Source of the DNA: a virus
Direction: 5' to 3' (one strand)
Virus record (IMG/VR): IMGVR_UViG_3300021963_000344
Coordinates: 1 to 36,471 of that record
DNA length: 36,471 nucleotides
A model generated the notes under the pieces. That model was not told the origin of the DNA. It worked only from the letters and a program-made list of their open reading frames with translations, and made no database searches. How positions within the stretch are numbered: the stretch's first letter is position 1; every line of letters begins with the position of its first letter. The position numbers and the translations under genes are program-made. Positions 6,390 to 15,168 of the stretch are shown piece by piece.

Positions 6390-8138
6390 TTAGTTTGCTT
6401 GAATTGAAGTAACAAGCGGTTTAAGTGCAGTAAACATATTTTGAAGTTCTTGGTTTTGGTTTGTAAATGGATTCAAGGTTGATGGCACACCACCAACATT
6501 CACATTAGGATTGTTATAGGTAGAGTAAATAGGTTGTTGGTTTGCATCGTATCCAGTAATAAATCCACCAGTTGTTACTCCTTCTGGTTGGAACGCTCCT
6601 GGTCTGTATTGCTGGAATGTAGCGTTTACTGGTGGCGCACCAAATGTAAATCCTGTTGGTAACTGTGCTTGTGGAACATAACCAGCAACTCCACTACGGA
6701 ACATTGTGCCTTCTGTGCCTACAGGTCTAAATCCTGGTTGCAGACCTGTTTCGCTGTAATACTGTCCTGTTAATGGTGTTTGCATTGTATTTGCACCGCC
6801 AAACTGTTGACCTAATGACGATAACAACTCGTTAATGCGCTGATTAAAGTTTTGCTGATTCAATACATTATTTTGCGTCATCATTGTATTAGCACGATAT
6901 GTATCAGTCATAAATGGGAAGTTTAGCCCAGCAGCTTGATACGCTCTGCCTAGTTCATCGCTTGCTTGATAGTAACCAGGATCTTGTGCTGACAATACTG
7001 CCTGTCTTTGTCTTGCTTCTGCCAATGCTGCGTTTAGATCGTTTGCTTCGCCTGTTTGCTGACCATAAATTGCATCAATAACTACCGATCCTTTTGGTGT
7101 GGCAAGAATGTTTCTAATGTCTGCTGGGTTAGTAGCCCTAGATAATGAATTAACGATATCGCTGTACTCTGCTCTTGTAAGCGATCCAGCTCGGAAAGCA
7201 CGATTAACAGCCTCAGTTACCCTTGGTACGCTTAATGTTTCTACTCCTGGCGCTGATGTATATGCTGTTGACCTTGCTACTGCTGCAGCGTTTTCTGCTA
7301 CTGCTGATGGGTTAGCCCTAATTGCGTTTGCATAAGCCTGTGTAGCTGCGTTAACGCTTGGATCGTTTTTGGCTAATAGGTCTGCTGCTTTGCTAAGTTG
7401 TTGTGCATCAATGCCAAACATGGTTAATGCTTGGTTTACTTGTGCTGGATTGCTAAAGGCATTATCACGCAAATAAGCTGCTACTTGTGCGTCTGTAAAC
7501 TGATTCGTTGTTCCAGCACCTTTGTTTGTAAAGTTGCTGATAACTGCAAGTTGCGTAATAGGATTAACAAACTGAGTTTGTCTGCCATCAACGCTAGATA
7601 CATTAACTGCATTGGCTGGCAATCCATAGATGCTTTGTGTTGCATAACGACCACCAAACGGATCAGCCTCAAAGTCTGCCGATGTTAGATTTGTAAAGTC
7701 TTGAGTAATGCCACGCTGTTGACGCTCTATTGTTGCTGCTGTTCGTACTGCATCTCTTAATTGGTCTGCCGACAGTCCTTGGCTTTGACCTAAAGACTGA
7801 AAATACTGATACTCGTCTTGTGTAGGGTTTCTACCTACTGTTTGACGATAAATAGATGTAAGAGCTTGCGTATCAAAGTTTTGACCTTGCGTTGATTGAG
7901 CTAATTGATTCTGTACTTGCTGAACAGATGAGCCACTATTTAGTGCGCTTGCAATAGCACCAGCATTTGCATTAGAGCCTGTTTGAGCTTGCGATATGTA
8001 TTGTGCTGCTGCTGAGTTCATTTGCGCTGGCGAAATGCCATAGTTAGCAACACCACCTTGAATCGCTTGGTCTACTGTAAAGCCTTGAGCAACCGATGCT
8101 GCGATTGCTTGTGCTACTTGAGCGTCACTATATGCCAT
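6390..8138 (-). CDS. Large Ala/Gln/Asn-rich structural protein
   Basis: The protein has 582 residues. The N-terminal half is helical and Ala/Gln-rich, with repeated short segments such as SDAQVAQAIAASVAQGF, and FTDAQVAAYLRDNAFSNPAQVNQ later. At about residues 90-130 a segment reading YRQTVGRNPTQDEYQYFQSL resembles the DUF4214-like repeat. The C-terminal 150 residues are Gly/Pro/Asn-rich and low in complexity. Its start overlaps the portal stop by one base. It is probably a virion or ejection protein on the basis of location; I recognise no precise family. Confidence 0.6.
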   Translation of the reverse strand: MAYSDAQVAQAIAASVAQGFTVDQAIQGGVANYGISPAQMNSAAAQYISQAQTGSNANAGAIASALNSGSSVQQVQNQLAQSTQGQNFDTQALTSIYRQTVGRNPTQDEYQYFQSLGQSQGLSADQLRDAVRTAATIERQQRGITQDFTNLTSADFEADPFGGRYATQSIYGLPANAVNVSSVDGRQTQFVNPITQLAVISNFTNKGAGTTNQFTDAQVAAYLRDNAFSNPAQVNQALTMFGIDAQQLSKAADLLAKNDPSVNAATQAYANAIRANPSAVAENAAAVARSTAYTSAPGVETLSVPRVTEAVNRAFRAGSLTRAEYSDIVNSLSRATNPADIRNILATPKGSVVIDAIYGQQTGEANDLNAALAEARQRQAVLSAQDPGYYQASDELGRAYQAAGLNFPFMTDTYRANTMMTQNNVLNQQNFNQRINELLSSLGQQFGGANTMQTPLTGQYYSETGLQPGFRPVGTEGTMFRSGVAGYVPQAQLPTGFTFGAPPVNATFQQYRPGAFQPEGVTTGGFITGYDANQQPIYSTYNNPNVNVGGVPSTLNPFTNQNQELQNMFTALKPLVTSIQAN

Positions 8139-10192
8139 TATCCTGGTATCTCCACATTAGATGCTATGCCAGCACCAACTTTGGCTGCTTTTAGCTGTGC
8201 TTCTACTTCAAACTCGGCTTTCTTCAGTTCTAACTGTGCTGCTGCTTTTTCCCTTGCTAACTGGATTTCTGCTGCTGCTTTCTCTCTTGCTAACTGAATA
8301 TCAGCGAGTGCCTTTTGTCTATCTGCTTCTACATCTGCCATTGCCTTTTGTTGGGCAATTTGAATCTGTGCCTGAGACTGAGCGATCATTGCTTGTACTG
8401 TTGGATCGACTTGTTGCTCTTGTGGTGGCGGGTTAGATAGCTGTTGATCGACCTCTGGTGGGATTTCTTTGAAGAACTCTGCCACATCTTTGAAGCCAGC
8501 AGCCTCGATAAACTTAGCCATCGTAGTGCGGTATTGACCGACTGATACGAGTGGGTTAGCTGGACCATAATTCTGTAAAATCTGCTCTTGCTTAGCCATT
8601 ACCATCTGCAACATAGCCATTTGTTCTTGCTTGTTGCCTGTGCCTAGACCTACTGAGATAGACAAGTCGTACTGATTTGACCATGTACGAGGATCAATCT
8701 GCTCGTACTTGCCTCTTAAACGAATGATACGGGGCTTGTCTTGGTACTTGGTGACTAAGTGTAGGATACCTTTGAAAAGGCTCTTAACGCCTGTTTCTGC
8801 AAAGATACGAGCTACTAACTCGATCTTGCCACCAGCAGCCGATACTGTTGCTGCAATAGCAGCAGCCGTAACATTCTGTAGGATGTCAGGGTTTAATCCC
8901 TGTTGTGCATCGCTAACACCTGTACGCTTAGACTGTACTGCATCTAAGTATTCCAACATTGGAAACGCTTGATTAGCTACTGGCTGTACATTTAGAGGAA
9001 CAACCGCATTTGGATTCTTCATCCGAACAATGCCACCAGGAGCTACAGATAACAGATCGTCAATGTTGACTTGACCTTCTACTGCGCCCATACGAGCATT
9101 GTTTGTCAGATACAAGTTATCGAGCATCTGACGGGTAATCGTGGACTTCTGCAACTGGATGTCCATTGCACGATCAGCCAACGAGCTACCATAGAACTTG
9201 TGTGGGATCGGAATTGGGCAAACAGCATGGAAAGGAATGTAATCCGTTTCCTCATCGCTCAGAATCTCATTGCCAGCGTAGACTACTCTGCGTAACTCGG
9301 CAATCCCATCGTTATCCATGTCAGCACGAACATAGCACTCGAACACTTCGACCTCTTCCATTGTGGAGTCCATCGACTGATCGTCTGGCTGCTCGGATTG
9401 GTCAAAGCGACTTGTGCGCTCTGGGCTGAACTCTAGGTCTGTAGATGATGGAATGGTTGAAACAATCTCAGGATCGAATCCCATTGCCACTAACTCGGAA
9501 CGAGTCGTTAGCTTACGGTGTGCCACAAAAGGAGCATCTTCGATATTCCTTGCTCTTTTGGAGATCAGGAACTCCTCAGGTGGCACATTCTCTACAACCA
9601 CATTACCAGCAGTCGTTTTCTTGCTGACCTTAACATTGTGCGCTCGCATTACGATTGGCATACCCATTGGATCTGTGCCAACCACTTCTTCTATTGTGTC
9701 TTGCTCTACGATCTCTCGTGTGCCATCAGACAACAGGAGAACTAACTCATCGTCTGTCAGGTTTTGGTATTCTTCTTTGGTGACTTGGATCTTGGTATCC
9801 CAGTAAGCCTTAACGACACCAGTCTTTTGTAGAAGCGCATCCTTGAACCAGTTATGTAGAACTAGAAAGCCTTCGTTATCCCGATAGAATACCCAGTTGA
9901 CATACTCGGTAGCTTGTTTAGCACCAGCTTCGTCTCCTGGACCTTTTGGCTCAAACCGAACAATATCGTCTGATGCGGTAAAAACTCGGACTAACTGAGG
10001 TAATGCACCATCAATGACTTCTGCTACTTCTCCTGTAACGATTTGGCTACGACCTTCGATCTCGTTGCCATAAGGTCTGCGTAAGTAATAGTCGAGTGCC
10101 TTCCTACGATCCTCTGTAGTCTCGGTCTCAAGATAACCAATAGCGTTATCTATCTCCGTATCAATCAGGTTTCTTAGTTTAAGCTGATCCAT
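8138..10192 (-). CDS. Portal protein (podovirus type)
   Basis: The protein has 684 residues, the right size for P22/SU10-type portals. The N-terminus (YYLRRPYGNEIEGRSQIVTGEVAEVIDGALPQL) is a common portal signature, and YVNWVFYRDNEGFLVLHNWFKDAL and the PIPIPHKFYGSSLADRAMDIQ segment also fit. Residues about 595-670 form a long coiled coil built on an 11-residue repeat (IQLAREKAAAE, IQLAREKAAAQ), which may be a barrel or crown extension. It overlaps the DNA methyltransferase by 14 nt. The portal forms the dodecameric vertex through which terminase packages DNA. Confidence 0.88.
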   Translation of the reverse strand: MDQLKLRNLIDTEIDNAIGYLETETTEDRRKALDYYLRRPYGNEIEGRSQIVTGEVAEVIDGALPQLVRVFTASDDIVRFEPKGPGDEAGAKQATEYVNWVFYRDNEGFLVLHNWFKDALLQKTGVVKAYWDTKIQVTKEEYQNLTDDELVLLLSDGTREIVEQDTIEEVVGTDPMGMPIVMRAHNVKVSKKTTAGNVVVENVPPEEFLISKRARNIEDAPFVAHRKLTTRSELVAMGFDPEIVSTIPSSTDLEFSPERTSRFDQSEQPDDQSMDSTMEEVEVFECYVRADMDNDGIAELRRVVYAGNEILSDEETDYIPFHAVCPIPIPHKFYGSSLADRAMDIQLQKSTITRQMLDNLYLTNNARMGAVEGQVNIDDLLSVAPGGIVRMKNPNAVVPLNVQPVANQAFPMLEYLDAVQSKRTGVSDAQQGLNPDILQNVTAAAIAATVSAAGGKIELVARIFAETGVKSLFKGILHLVTKYQDKPRIIRLRGKYEQIDPRTWSNQYDLSISVGLGTGNKQEQMAMLQMVMAKQEQILQNYGPANPLVSVGQYRTTMAKFIEAAGFKDVAEFFKEIPPEVDQQLSNPPPQEQQVDPTVQAMIAQSQAQIQIAQQKAMADVEADRQKALADIQLAREKAAAEIQLAREKAAAQLELKKAEFEVEAQLKAAKVGAGIASNVEIPG

Positions 10193-10919
10193 TTATTCTC
10201 TCTTTTGCTATTTGAAAGTATGTCGGGTCTTGTTCTATGCCGATAAACTTTCTATTCAAATTCTTACAAGCAACACCAGTAGTGCCACTACCCATGCAGT
10301 TGTCTAGTACGGTATCGCCTTCGTTTGTATATGTTTTTACTAGGTATTTAAGCAAATCTACAGGTTTTTGCGTAGGATGAACTGGTTTATGTTCTTTAGC
10401 AAAATATATAATTGATTTTGGTAATAACATATCTGGCTCATAATTTACACCAGCCGATGCAAATAATGGTGCATTTGTATTAACTTCTACGCCACCAATA
10501 GTTTTGCTTGATTTATATAAATGCCTTTTTTCTATACCTTTTGGATTTTTTGTTTTTTGTGGTTTATATGTTGGTTGTTTTTTATAAAAGATACTAATCA
10601 GTTCATGTTTTTTTAATGGTTGTTTATTGCCAAAAACAAAATTTGGCGCTCTGTTACTTTCCCAAACCCAATCATATCTAAATAAATCTAAATTACTTAG
10701 TCTTAGTTTAGAACTAAATGGTTCTGAACCAAACAAAACAATAGCTCCGTCATCTTTTATTAAACGCTTGTACTGCACCCATAACGGCTCAAAAGGTATA
10801 ACGCTATCCCACTTACAAGCAGTAGTACCATAAGGCAGATCACAGATAACCGCATCTACAAACTTATCTGGTATCTGTTTCATTACTTCCAAGCAATTGC
10901 CCAAATGTAGATCAATCAT
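10179..10919 (-). CDS. DNA adenine/cytosine-N4 methyltransferase (beta-type order)
   Basis: The protein has 246 residues from the ATG that overlaps the terminase stop (ATGA). Catalytic motif IV appears as DLPYGTTACKWD near residue 30, a DPPY variant. The SAM-binding FxGxG-type motif appears late as DNCMGSGTTGVA, after PVHPTQKPVDLL. Motif order IV before I places it with beta-class N6-adenine or N4-cytosine methylases. No restriction partner is present, so it is probably an orphan enzyme protecting phage DNA or marking it for packaging. The gene is visibly more A/T-rich than the terminase and portal genes around it, suggesting later insertion. Confidence 0.85.
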   Translation of the reverse strand: MIDLHLGNCLEVMKQIPDKFVDAVICDLPYGTTACKWDSVIPFEPLWVQYKRLIKDDGAIVLFGSEPFSSKLRLSNLDLFRYDWVWESNRAPNFVFGNKQPLKKHELISIFYKKQPTYKPQKTKNPKGIEKRHLYKSSKTIGGVEVNTNAPLFASAGVNYEPDMLLPKSIIYFAKEHKPVHPTQKPVDLLKYLVKTYTNEGDTVLDNCMGSGTTGVACKNLNRKFIGIEQDPTYFQIAKERINGSA

Positions 10920-12166
10920 GTGATCCACCTTGTGTTGACTTGGATAGGTTTCTTCCAATCAAACGGTTTCTCATCCAACGCAACCGCAGCGTATCTCCAA
11001 GCGTCTGCTGCATGGCTATGTTGGTCATGTAAAGGTTTGTCGCTAAACATCTTAGTGTCTGGATCTACATCATAGCGGTAATGTCGCAATGCTTGTAGCC
11101 CTTCTGCACATCGTGTCTGATCTATGTAGCAACGGTTAAGCAGCATACGAGCTGCATTGATTCCATCGGCTACGGACAACTTAGGAGTAATCCGTACTGG
11201 GAATCCCATCGTTTCCATAATGTCCTTAACACTCTTACCTGTCATGTTCTTATGCTCGGCATCGTGTGGCAACCAATGATCTCGGTATGTATAGCCTTTG
11301 GTTTGCAGTAACGCTGTGTAGTAGTCGATAGGCTTTTGACAATCTTGATAGAAGTCAATCACCCTTACTTCGCCACCAGGTATGGTTTGCACAAACCAAA
11401 TGCTAGTCATATCTGCCCAACCAATATCCCAGAATGTAGATACTGGTACAGAGTGGTCTAGCAATACATCTTTGATTCTGTTTTCTTCTTGCGCCTTACG
11501 CAGCTCATTAGCGTAAACTGCGCCATCTAATACTTGTCGTGTATTGCCTTCCCATACATTGAGGTAGGCATCCATGTCTCTAGCCTTGAGGTCTTCCATC
11601 TCGTCTCGTAAGACTTGTGGAAACCAAGGATTGTCAGACCAGTTTACTTTTCTTACTTGTGCATTACTTGGTGGGTTTACGATAAAGCGCTTGTAAGTCT
11701 CATCTGTGTCTAACTCAGGATTGAATGTCATCCATATCTCTGAGCCTTCCTTACGAATCGTAGGAATCAATACATCCCATGAGCTTTTAGAAGTGGTCTG
11801 GGCTTCTTCCACCCATGCTATGTCTACACCCTCAAACGACTTGATCTTAGTAATGTTGTGTTTAAGACCAGCAAATAAGAACTCTGAGCCATTAGCTCCG
11901 TAGATCGCTGTATTCTGTATTGTAAAGAATCCTTCTAATCCCATGCTCTTGATCTGATCTGCTAACAGAGCGTGTACTGAGTCTGAGATACTGTTTTGAA
12001 ACTCTCTAGCGCATAGGACTCTGACTGGTCGCTGTAGAGCAATACTAATCAACGCTCTAGCTACACCCCAAGACTTGCCTGATCCTCGCCCACCGTACAG
12101 AACCTTGTATCGGCTTTTGTCGAATAAGAACCCTAGCTTTTCAGGGAACTCGAAATTAACTTCCAT
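10916..12166 (-). CDS. terL: Terminase large subunit
   Basis: The protein has 416 residues. The ATPase has Walker A GGRGSGKS at residues 25-32 and Walker B VDIAWVEEAQ near 114-123. The nuclease half shows acidic residues in FWDIGWADMTSIWF and a late HDQHSHAADAWRYAA segment, the usual metal ligands of PBSX/Terminase_3 enzymes. It translocates DNA into the procapsid and cuts the concatemer. It overlaps the small subunit by 11 nt and the methyltransferase by 4 nt. Headful packaging is consistent with the circularly closing map, but this is an inference. Confidence 0.93.
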   Translation of the reverse strand: MEVNFEFPEKLGFLFDKSRYKVLYGGRGSGKSWGVARALISIALQRPVRVLCAREFQNSISDSVHALLADQIKSMGLEGFFTIQNTAIYGANGSEFLFAGLKHNITKIKSFEGVDIAWVEEAQTTSKSSWDVLIPTIRKEGSEIWMTFNPELDTDETYKRFIVNPPSNAQVRKVNWSDNPWFPQVLRDEMEDLKARDMDAYLNVWEGNTRQVLDGAVYANELRKAQEENRIKDVLLDHSVPVSTFWDIGWADMTSIWFVQTIPGGEVRVIDFYQDCQKPIDYYTALLQTKGYTYRDHWLPHDAEHKNMTGKSVKDIMETMGFPVRITPKLSVADGINAARMLLNRCYIDQTRCAEGLQALRHYRYDVDPDTKMFSDKPLHDQHSHAADAWRYAAVALDEKPFDWKKPIQVNTRWIT

Positions 12167-12485
12167 CAGGCTTCTTTAGCACAATGTTGATAGTCTGCAA
12201 TGCGGAAATGTCTGCGCCATCTGCTCCTGAAATCTCAGTAGCCTGAATAGCTTTACCATCTACTCGGTCTATGACTTCCTTGATTGCCCAAGCATCTCCG
12301 TTCTCAGCAGCTTTAACTAACTTCTCTGCGATATTGCGTAGACGCTTCTTATCTTCTTGTACTAAAGCAACCCTTAACTGGTCGTAAAAGAGCTTACCTT
12401 TCCTACCATTCTGATTGCCTAATGGTGCGCCACCTTTATTTGTTGGCTCAACTTGTAGAGTATTGTTTTCTGTAGAGTTTTCCAT
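12156..12485 (-). CDS. terS: Terminase small subunit
   Basis: The protein has 109 residues. The N-terminal basic GGAPLGNQNGRKGKLFYDQLR segment and the helical core DKKRLRNIAEKLVKAAENGDAWAIKEVIDRVDGKA are characteristic of small terminase subunits in environmental podoviruses. It would recognise phage DNA and recruit the large subunit, whose gene overlaps its 3' end by 11 nt. Confidence 0.8.
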   Translation of the reverse strand: MENSTENNTLQVEPTNKGGAPLGNQNGRKGKLFYDQLRVALVQEDKKRLRNIAEKLVKAAENGDAWAIKEVIDRVDGKAIQATEISGADGADISALQTINIVLKKPDGS

Positions 12486-12534
12486 TCATTCCATTCCTAT
12501 TGGGTCATGGGTGATGACTGTTGTTATTTTACAA

Positions 12535-13620
12535 CTATTCTAAAAGACCTTCAAACTTATCCATTAGTCTGTAATCGCCAAACCTTGATGGGTAAATTGC
12601 TTCCCTTACATCGAATACTTCTGACAACACAGGATCGCCAGACTTTTTCTTTGAATAACCAAGAACAGCATCGTATCCAGAATCTCTTACCTTTTGGGCT
12701 ACAGCAGCCTCTTGTAAGGCATAAGCTAATTGATTGCCTTCTCTTGAATTGTAGAAAATATAATCGCCCATTCCTTTTAAGTCTGGTGCATATTTTTCTA
12801 AAAATTGTTCAGGTGTTATTGCATCGGATAAATTGTATCTTTTATCACTTATTAAATCAGGATGCCTAACCCTTAAAGCGTCATTACGCATTTCTTTATA
12901 TGCGCCTTTACCCATCAACTGATCGTAAGCTGCTTCTGGTGCTTTACCGCCTGTTGCACCTTTTACAAACAATGGGTTTTTATAGAGAGTTTCACCACTT
13001 ATTTTTTCTGTTCCACCATAAAAGTGTGTCCCGCCATAATGTTTCATGCTCGCAGAACCTTCTGGCAAATAGAACACACCGCCTCTTACAGACTCTGTTT
13101 CTGCCTGTTGGGGCTTTTGCTTACGCATAACATTCATTACTAGACCTTCGTCTGTAATGCTTGCTCCTGGTGTGTTTTCTACAGCTTTTCTGAATGTTTC
13201 GTCTGCTGGCAATGAAACTGGCATCTTTATGTCTCGTGCTGTAGAGACAGGAACTATATTTTGTAGAAGTCCTTGTTGAGCCATGTATCCTTCTAGTGCC
13301 ATTCCAGCTTTCGGAGCTACTGCCTTTGCTCCAGCGACTGCTGCTGGTGCTGCAAATGGCGCAGCCATGCCTAAATATGCTAATGGCTCTCCTTGAGAGT
13401 AGCCTTGCATATAAGCTGCTTGGTTAGGGTCTAGCACCGACATTTCTGTTTGTGCTGGTAATCCAAATGCTGCTTCTGCAAACCCTTGCTCTTTTGGCAA
13501 TGTTGGTGCGCCAAGCAAACCGCTAAACAATGTAGGGTTTACGATTGCTCTAGCTGCTCGTGTAGGTATATCTAGCAAACCCCTTAGTCGGGCATCTGCC
13601 AGATCTAATAGGCTTGCCAT
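12535..13620 (-). CDS. ADP-ribosyltransferase-like protein with virion-protein-like N-terminus
   Basis: The protein has 361 residues. Residues 1-110 are Ala/Gly-rich and hydrophobic (PLAYLGMAAPFAAPAAVAGA), like phage internal virion proteins. Residues about 175-345 look like an ADP-ribosyltransferase fold of the kind fused to phage polyproteins: an R-G-G-V-F-Y-L strand at 179-185, then a YGG segment, and finally GYDAVLGY (315-322) followed by SEVFDVREAIYP, where the acidic residue could be catalytic. Only this motif pattern supports the call. A good ribosome site (AAGGA) precedes the ATG. It lies just upstream of the terminase genes. If real, it could be injected with DNA to modify a host protein. 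Confidence 0.5.
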   Translation of the reverse strand: MASLLDLADARLRGLLDIPTRAARAIVNPTLFSGLLGAPTLPKEQGFAEAAFGLPAQTEMSVLDPNQAAYMQGYSQGEPLAYLGMAAPFAAPAAVAGAKAVAPKAGMALEGYMAQQGLLQNIVPVSTARDIKMPVSLPADETFRKAVENTPGASITDEGLVMNVMRKQKPQQAETESVRGGVFYLPEGSASMKHYGGTHFYGGTEKISGETLYKNPLFVKGATGGKAPEAAYDQLMGKGAYKEMRNDALRVRHPDLISDKRYNLSDAITPEQFLEKYAPDLKGMGDYIFYNSREGNQLAYALQEAAVAQKVRDSGYDAVLGYSKKKSGDPVLSEVFDVREAIYPSRFGDYRLMDKFEGLLE

Positions 13621-13629
13621 AGTTATCCT

Positions 13630-14175
13630 TTATGCGAATCTAGTTTCCTGTTCTACAGGATACTTTGTAAGAATGACATGGATATGGTCAATCATCTTAG
13701 GCATAAGTAATGCTGTGCCTTTGTTTATATCCATTTCTTTTGCTAAGTCGCTAAGTCTGAACTCAATCAGCTTAGTCCAAAATCTTTCTTCCCAGTTTAA
13801 ATACCATGCCCATTCACAGTAATATAGCCAGCTATTCTCATTGAACGCTCTGACATGGGTGGGGTCTTGCCATGCTCCTAAACTGAGATAATACGGTACG
13901 CTGATGTGAAACTCGCCTTTATCGTCTAGCAAGTCTCTACAGTTTGCCATTGCTGGTATTAGGTCTGTAATATGCTCTAGGACATCGTTAGCAATGATCT
14001 TGCTAAACATTCCTTTTTCTACTTTTATCTCTCCGAATCTTGTAGAGATAGTCTCCCCCCAAGGTACTTTAGTAATATCTAGTACCCAGTCTGGCTTTCT
14101 TTCTTCTTGGATGTCTGCGTTTAAGCAGTCCTCTTTGAAGTCTTTGCCACTACCGATATTAAGAGTTCTTACCAC
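13630..14175 (-). CDS. SAM-dependent methyltransferase, class I
   Basis: The protein has 181 residues from a GTG start with AAGG placed 4 nt upstream. LNIGSGKDF at residues 5-13 is the SAM-binding motif I. The acidic motif II follows as LNADIQE, and SKIIANDVLEHITD and GEFHISVPYYLSL match the Methyltransf_11-type core. Enzymes like this often accompany glycosyltransferases and modify sugars or small molecules. The substrate is unknown. It overlaps the upstream gene by 7 nt and ends 9 nt before the ADP-ribosyltransferase-like gene. Confidence 0.75.
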   Translation of the reverse strand: MVRTLNIGSGKDFKEDCLNADIQEERKPDWVLDITKVPWGETISTRFGEIKVEKGMFSKIIANDVLEHITDLIPAMANCRDLLDDKGEFHISVPYYLSLGAWQDPTHVRAFNENSWLYYCEWAWYLNWEERFWTKLIEFRLSDLAKEMDINKGTALLMPKMIDHIHVILTKYPVEQETRFA

Positions 14176-14441
14176 TTGACCTTATTCGCCCACCAACTCG
14201 CTGAAAGTTTACCCTTCGCTATGTTCTCTGCGTGTCTTGCCTTAAAGCTCTTGCGTCTGGCTTTGTCTGCCTCTGACTCGCCCTTTCGTGCTGGGCTACC
14301 GCTTACACCTTGCTGACCAAAGCGTATTAGTTTCTCTGTCTCCCCCACTTTAGCTAATACTGCATGGCTTTTAGTAGGGTGGTTAGGAGTTTTCTTTGGC
14401 TTGTTGTAGCCTGAGAATGTTTCCTTACCTTTTTTGATCAT
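14169..14441 (-). CDS. Small basic phage protein (DUF6321-like)
   Basis: The protein has 90 residues with high Lys content. AVLAKVGETEKLIRFGQQGV followed by ARRKSFKARHAENIAKGKLS and ending ASWWANKVKW is a well-known conserved phage pattern, usually labelled DUF6321, without known function. The charge suggests nucleic-acid binding. It starts in an ATGA overlap with the preceding small basic gene. Confidence 0.75.
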   Translation of the reverse strand: MIKKGKETFSGYNKPKKTPNHPTKSHAVLAKVGETEKLIRFGQQGVSGSPARKGESEADKARRKSFKARHAENIAKGKLSASWWANKVKW

Positions 14442-14599
14442 TTCTTCTTTTTCTTAGCCATTCCAGCTTCGCTTAGTGCGATTGCGATGGCTTGTTTAGG
14501 ACTCTTAACGACCTTACCACCTTTGCCAGAATGTAGAGTACCTGATTTGTACTCTTTCATTACCTTGCCAACCTTCTTCTGCCCTTTGGTCATTTTCAT
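14438..14599 (-). CDS. Small basic phage protein (DUF6496-like), 53 residues
   Basis: An ORF of 53 codons starts with ATG at 14599 and ends at 14438. The protein begins MKMTKGQKKVGKVMKEYKSG, continues LHSGKGGKVVKSPKQAIAIA, and ends in a run of lysines. This matches the DUF6496 pattern (a 'KVMxEFKxGxLxS...KQAIAIALSEAG' core) common near phage packaging genes. It shares ATGA overlaps with both neighbours, so the three small genes form one translationally coupled chain. Confidence 0.8.
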   Translation of the reverse strand: MKMTKGQKKVGKVMKEYKSGTLHSGKGGKVVKSPKQAIAIALSEAGMAKKKKK

Positions 14600-14754
14600 T
14601 TTTTAGCCTTTACTGGTTTAGCTGTTTTAGCAGCTTGTTTAAAAGCCTTTGCTGTAGGTGCGCCTTTTGTTCCTGGCTTACGCATCTTTTCGCCAGATCC
14701 AGCCTTGATACGCTCTCGTTTTGCTGCAATATTAGCGTAAAGACCCTGTTTCAA
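14596..14754 (-). CDS. Small basic phage protein with TTG start, 52 residues
   Basis: A 52-residue frame begins at a TTG (14754) that overlaps the stop of the upstream gene as TTGA, with GGAG about 4 nt before it. The product starts KQGLYANIAAKRERIKAGSG, contains EKMRKPGTKGAPT, and ends in lysines. 'KKGLYANINxKRxRIxxGSGE...RKPGxKGAPT' proteins are frequent in phages and have no known function. The start codon is fixed by the overlap and by this conserved beginning. Confidence 0.78.
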   Translation of the reverse strand: MKQGLYANIAAKRERIKAGSGEKMRKPGTKGAPTAKAFKQAAKTAKPVKAKK

Positions 14755-15107
14755 TCTTCTTCTCCTTCGTCTTTTTCTTCTTCACCTTCCCAAGAATCAC
14801 AGACTTTTTCAGACATACAAGCAAACTCATACTTCTTGCAATAGCCATCTGAAGTAGGAATCTCAGCCTGTACAGCCTCGATTGCTTCAGGAGTATCACA
14901 GAAATACTTGCAGTTTCCGCAGCGATAAAACTGTACTTCATCTACTTCCATACCCCAAAATTTAGCCAATTTTTCGCTTGGATAGCCGAAATGGTGCGTT
15001 TTCTCTAATGCTTTTACCATCTCTTTATTCATTTCTGGGCTAACAAGGTATTCTTCTTTTTCTTCTTCCTTGTCCATCTCGTCTAGTAAACCGATAGCAA
15101 TTTTCAT
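14751..15107 (-). CDS. Acidic protein with Cys cluster
   Basis: The protein has 118 residues. The centre holds FYRCGNCKYFCD and, about 25 residues later, GYCKKYEFACMSEKVCDSW, giving six cysteines (CxxCxxxxC, then C-C-C) that could bind zinc or form an iron-sulfur site. The C-terminus is a strongly acidic tail (EGEEEKDEGEED). Similar Cys-pattern proteins occur in phages without assigned function. It is the first gene after the terminator at 15119-15142, so its expression probably depends on read-through or a local promoter. Confidence 0.65.
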   Translation of the reverse strand: MKIAIGLLDEMDKEEEKEEYLVSPEMNKEMVKALEKTHHFGYPSEKLAKFWGMEVDEVQFYRCGNCKYFCDTPEAIEAVQAEIPTSDGYCKKYEFACMSEKVCDSWEGEEEKDEGEED

Positions 15108-15118
15108 GTATCACCCAT

Positions 15119-15142
15119 AAAAAAAATGGGCGTACTTGCCCA
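15119..15142 (-). terminator. Intrinsic terminator on the minus strand
   Basis: On the minus strand TGGGC (15142-15138) pairs with GCCCA (15131-15127) around a 6-nt loop, immediately followed by eight T residues (15126-15119). It comes after the glycosyltransferase stop and before the Cys-cluster gene, on the coding strand of both. It separates the Q-like regulator and glycosyltransferase from the packaging and structural genes, where an antitermination-controlled terminator would be expected. Confidence 0.7.
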
Positions 15143-15168
15143 CGACTATTTTAATTGCTTTTTTGTAT

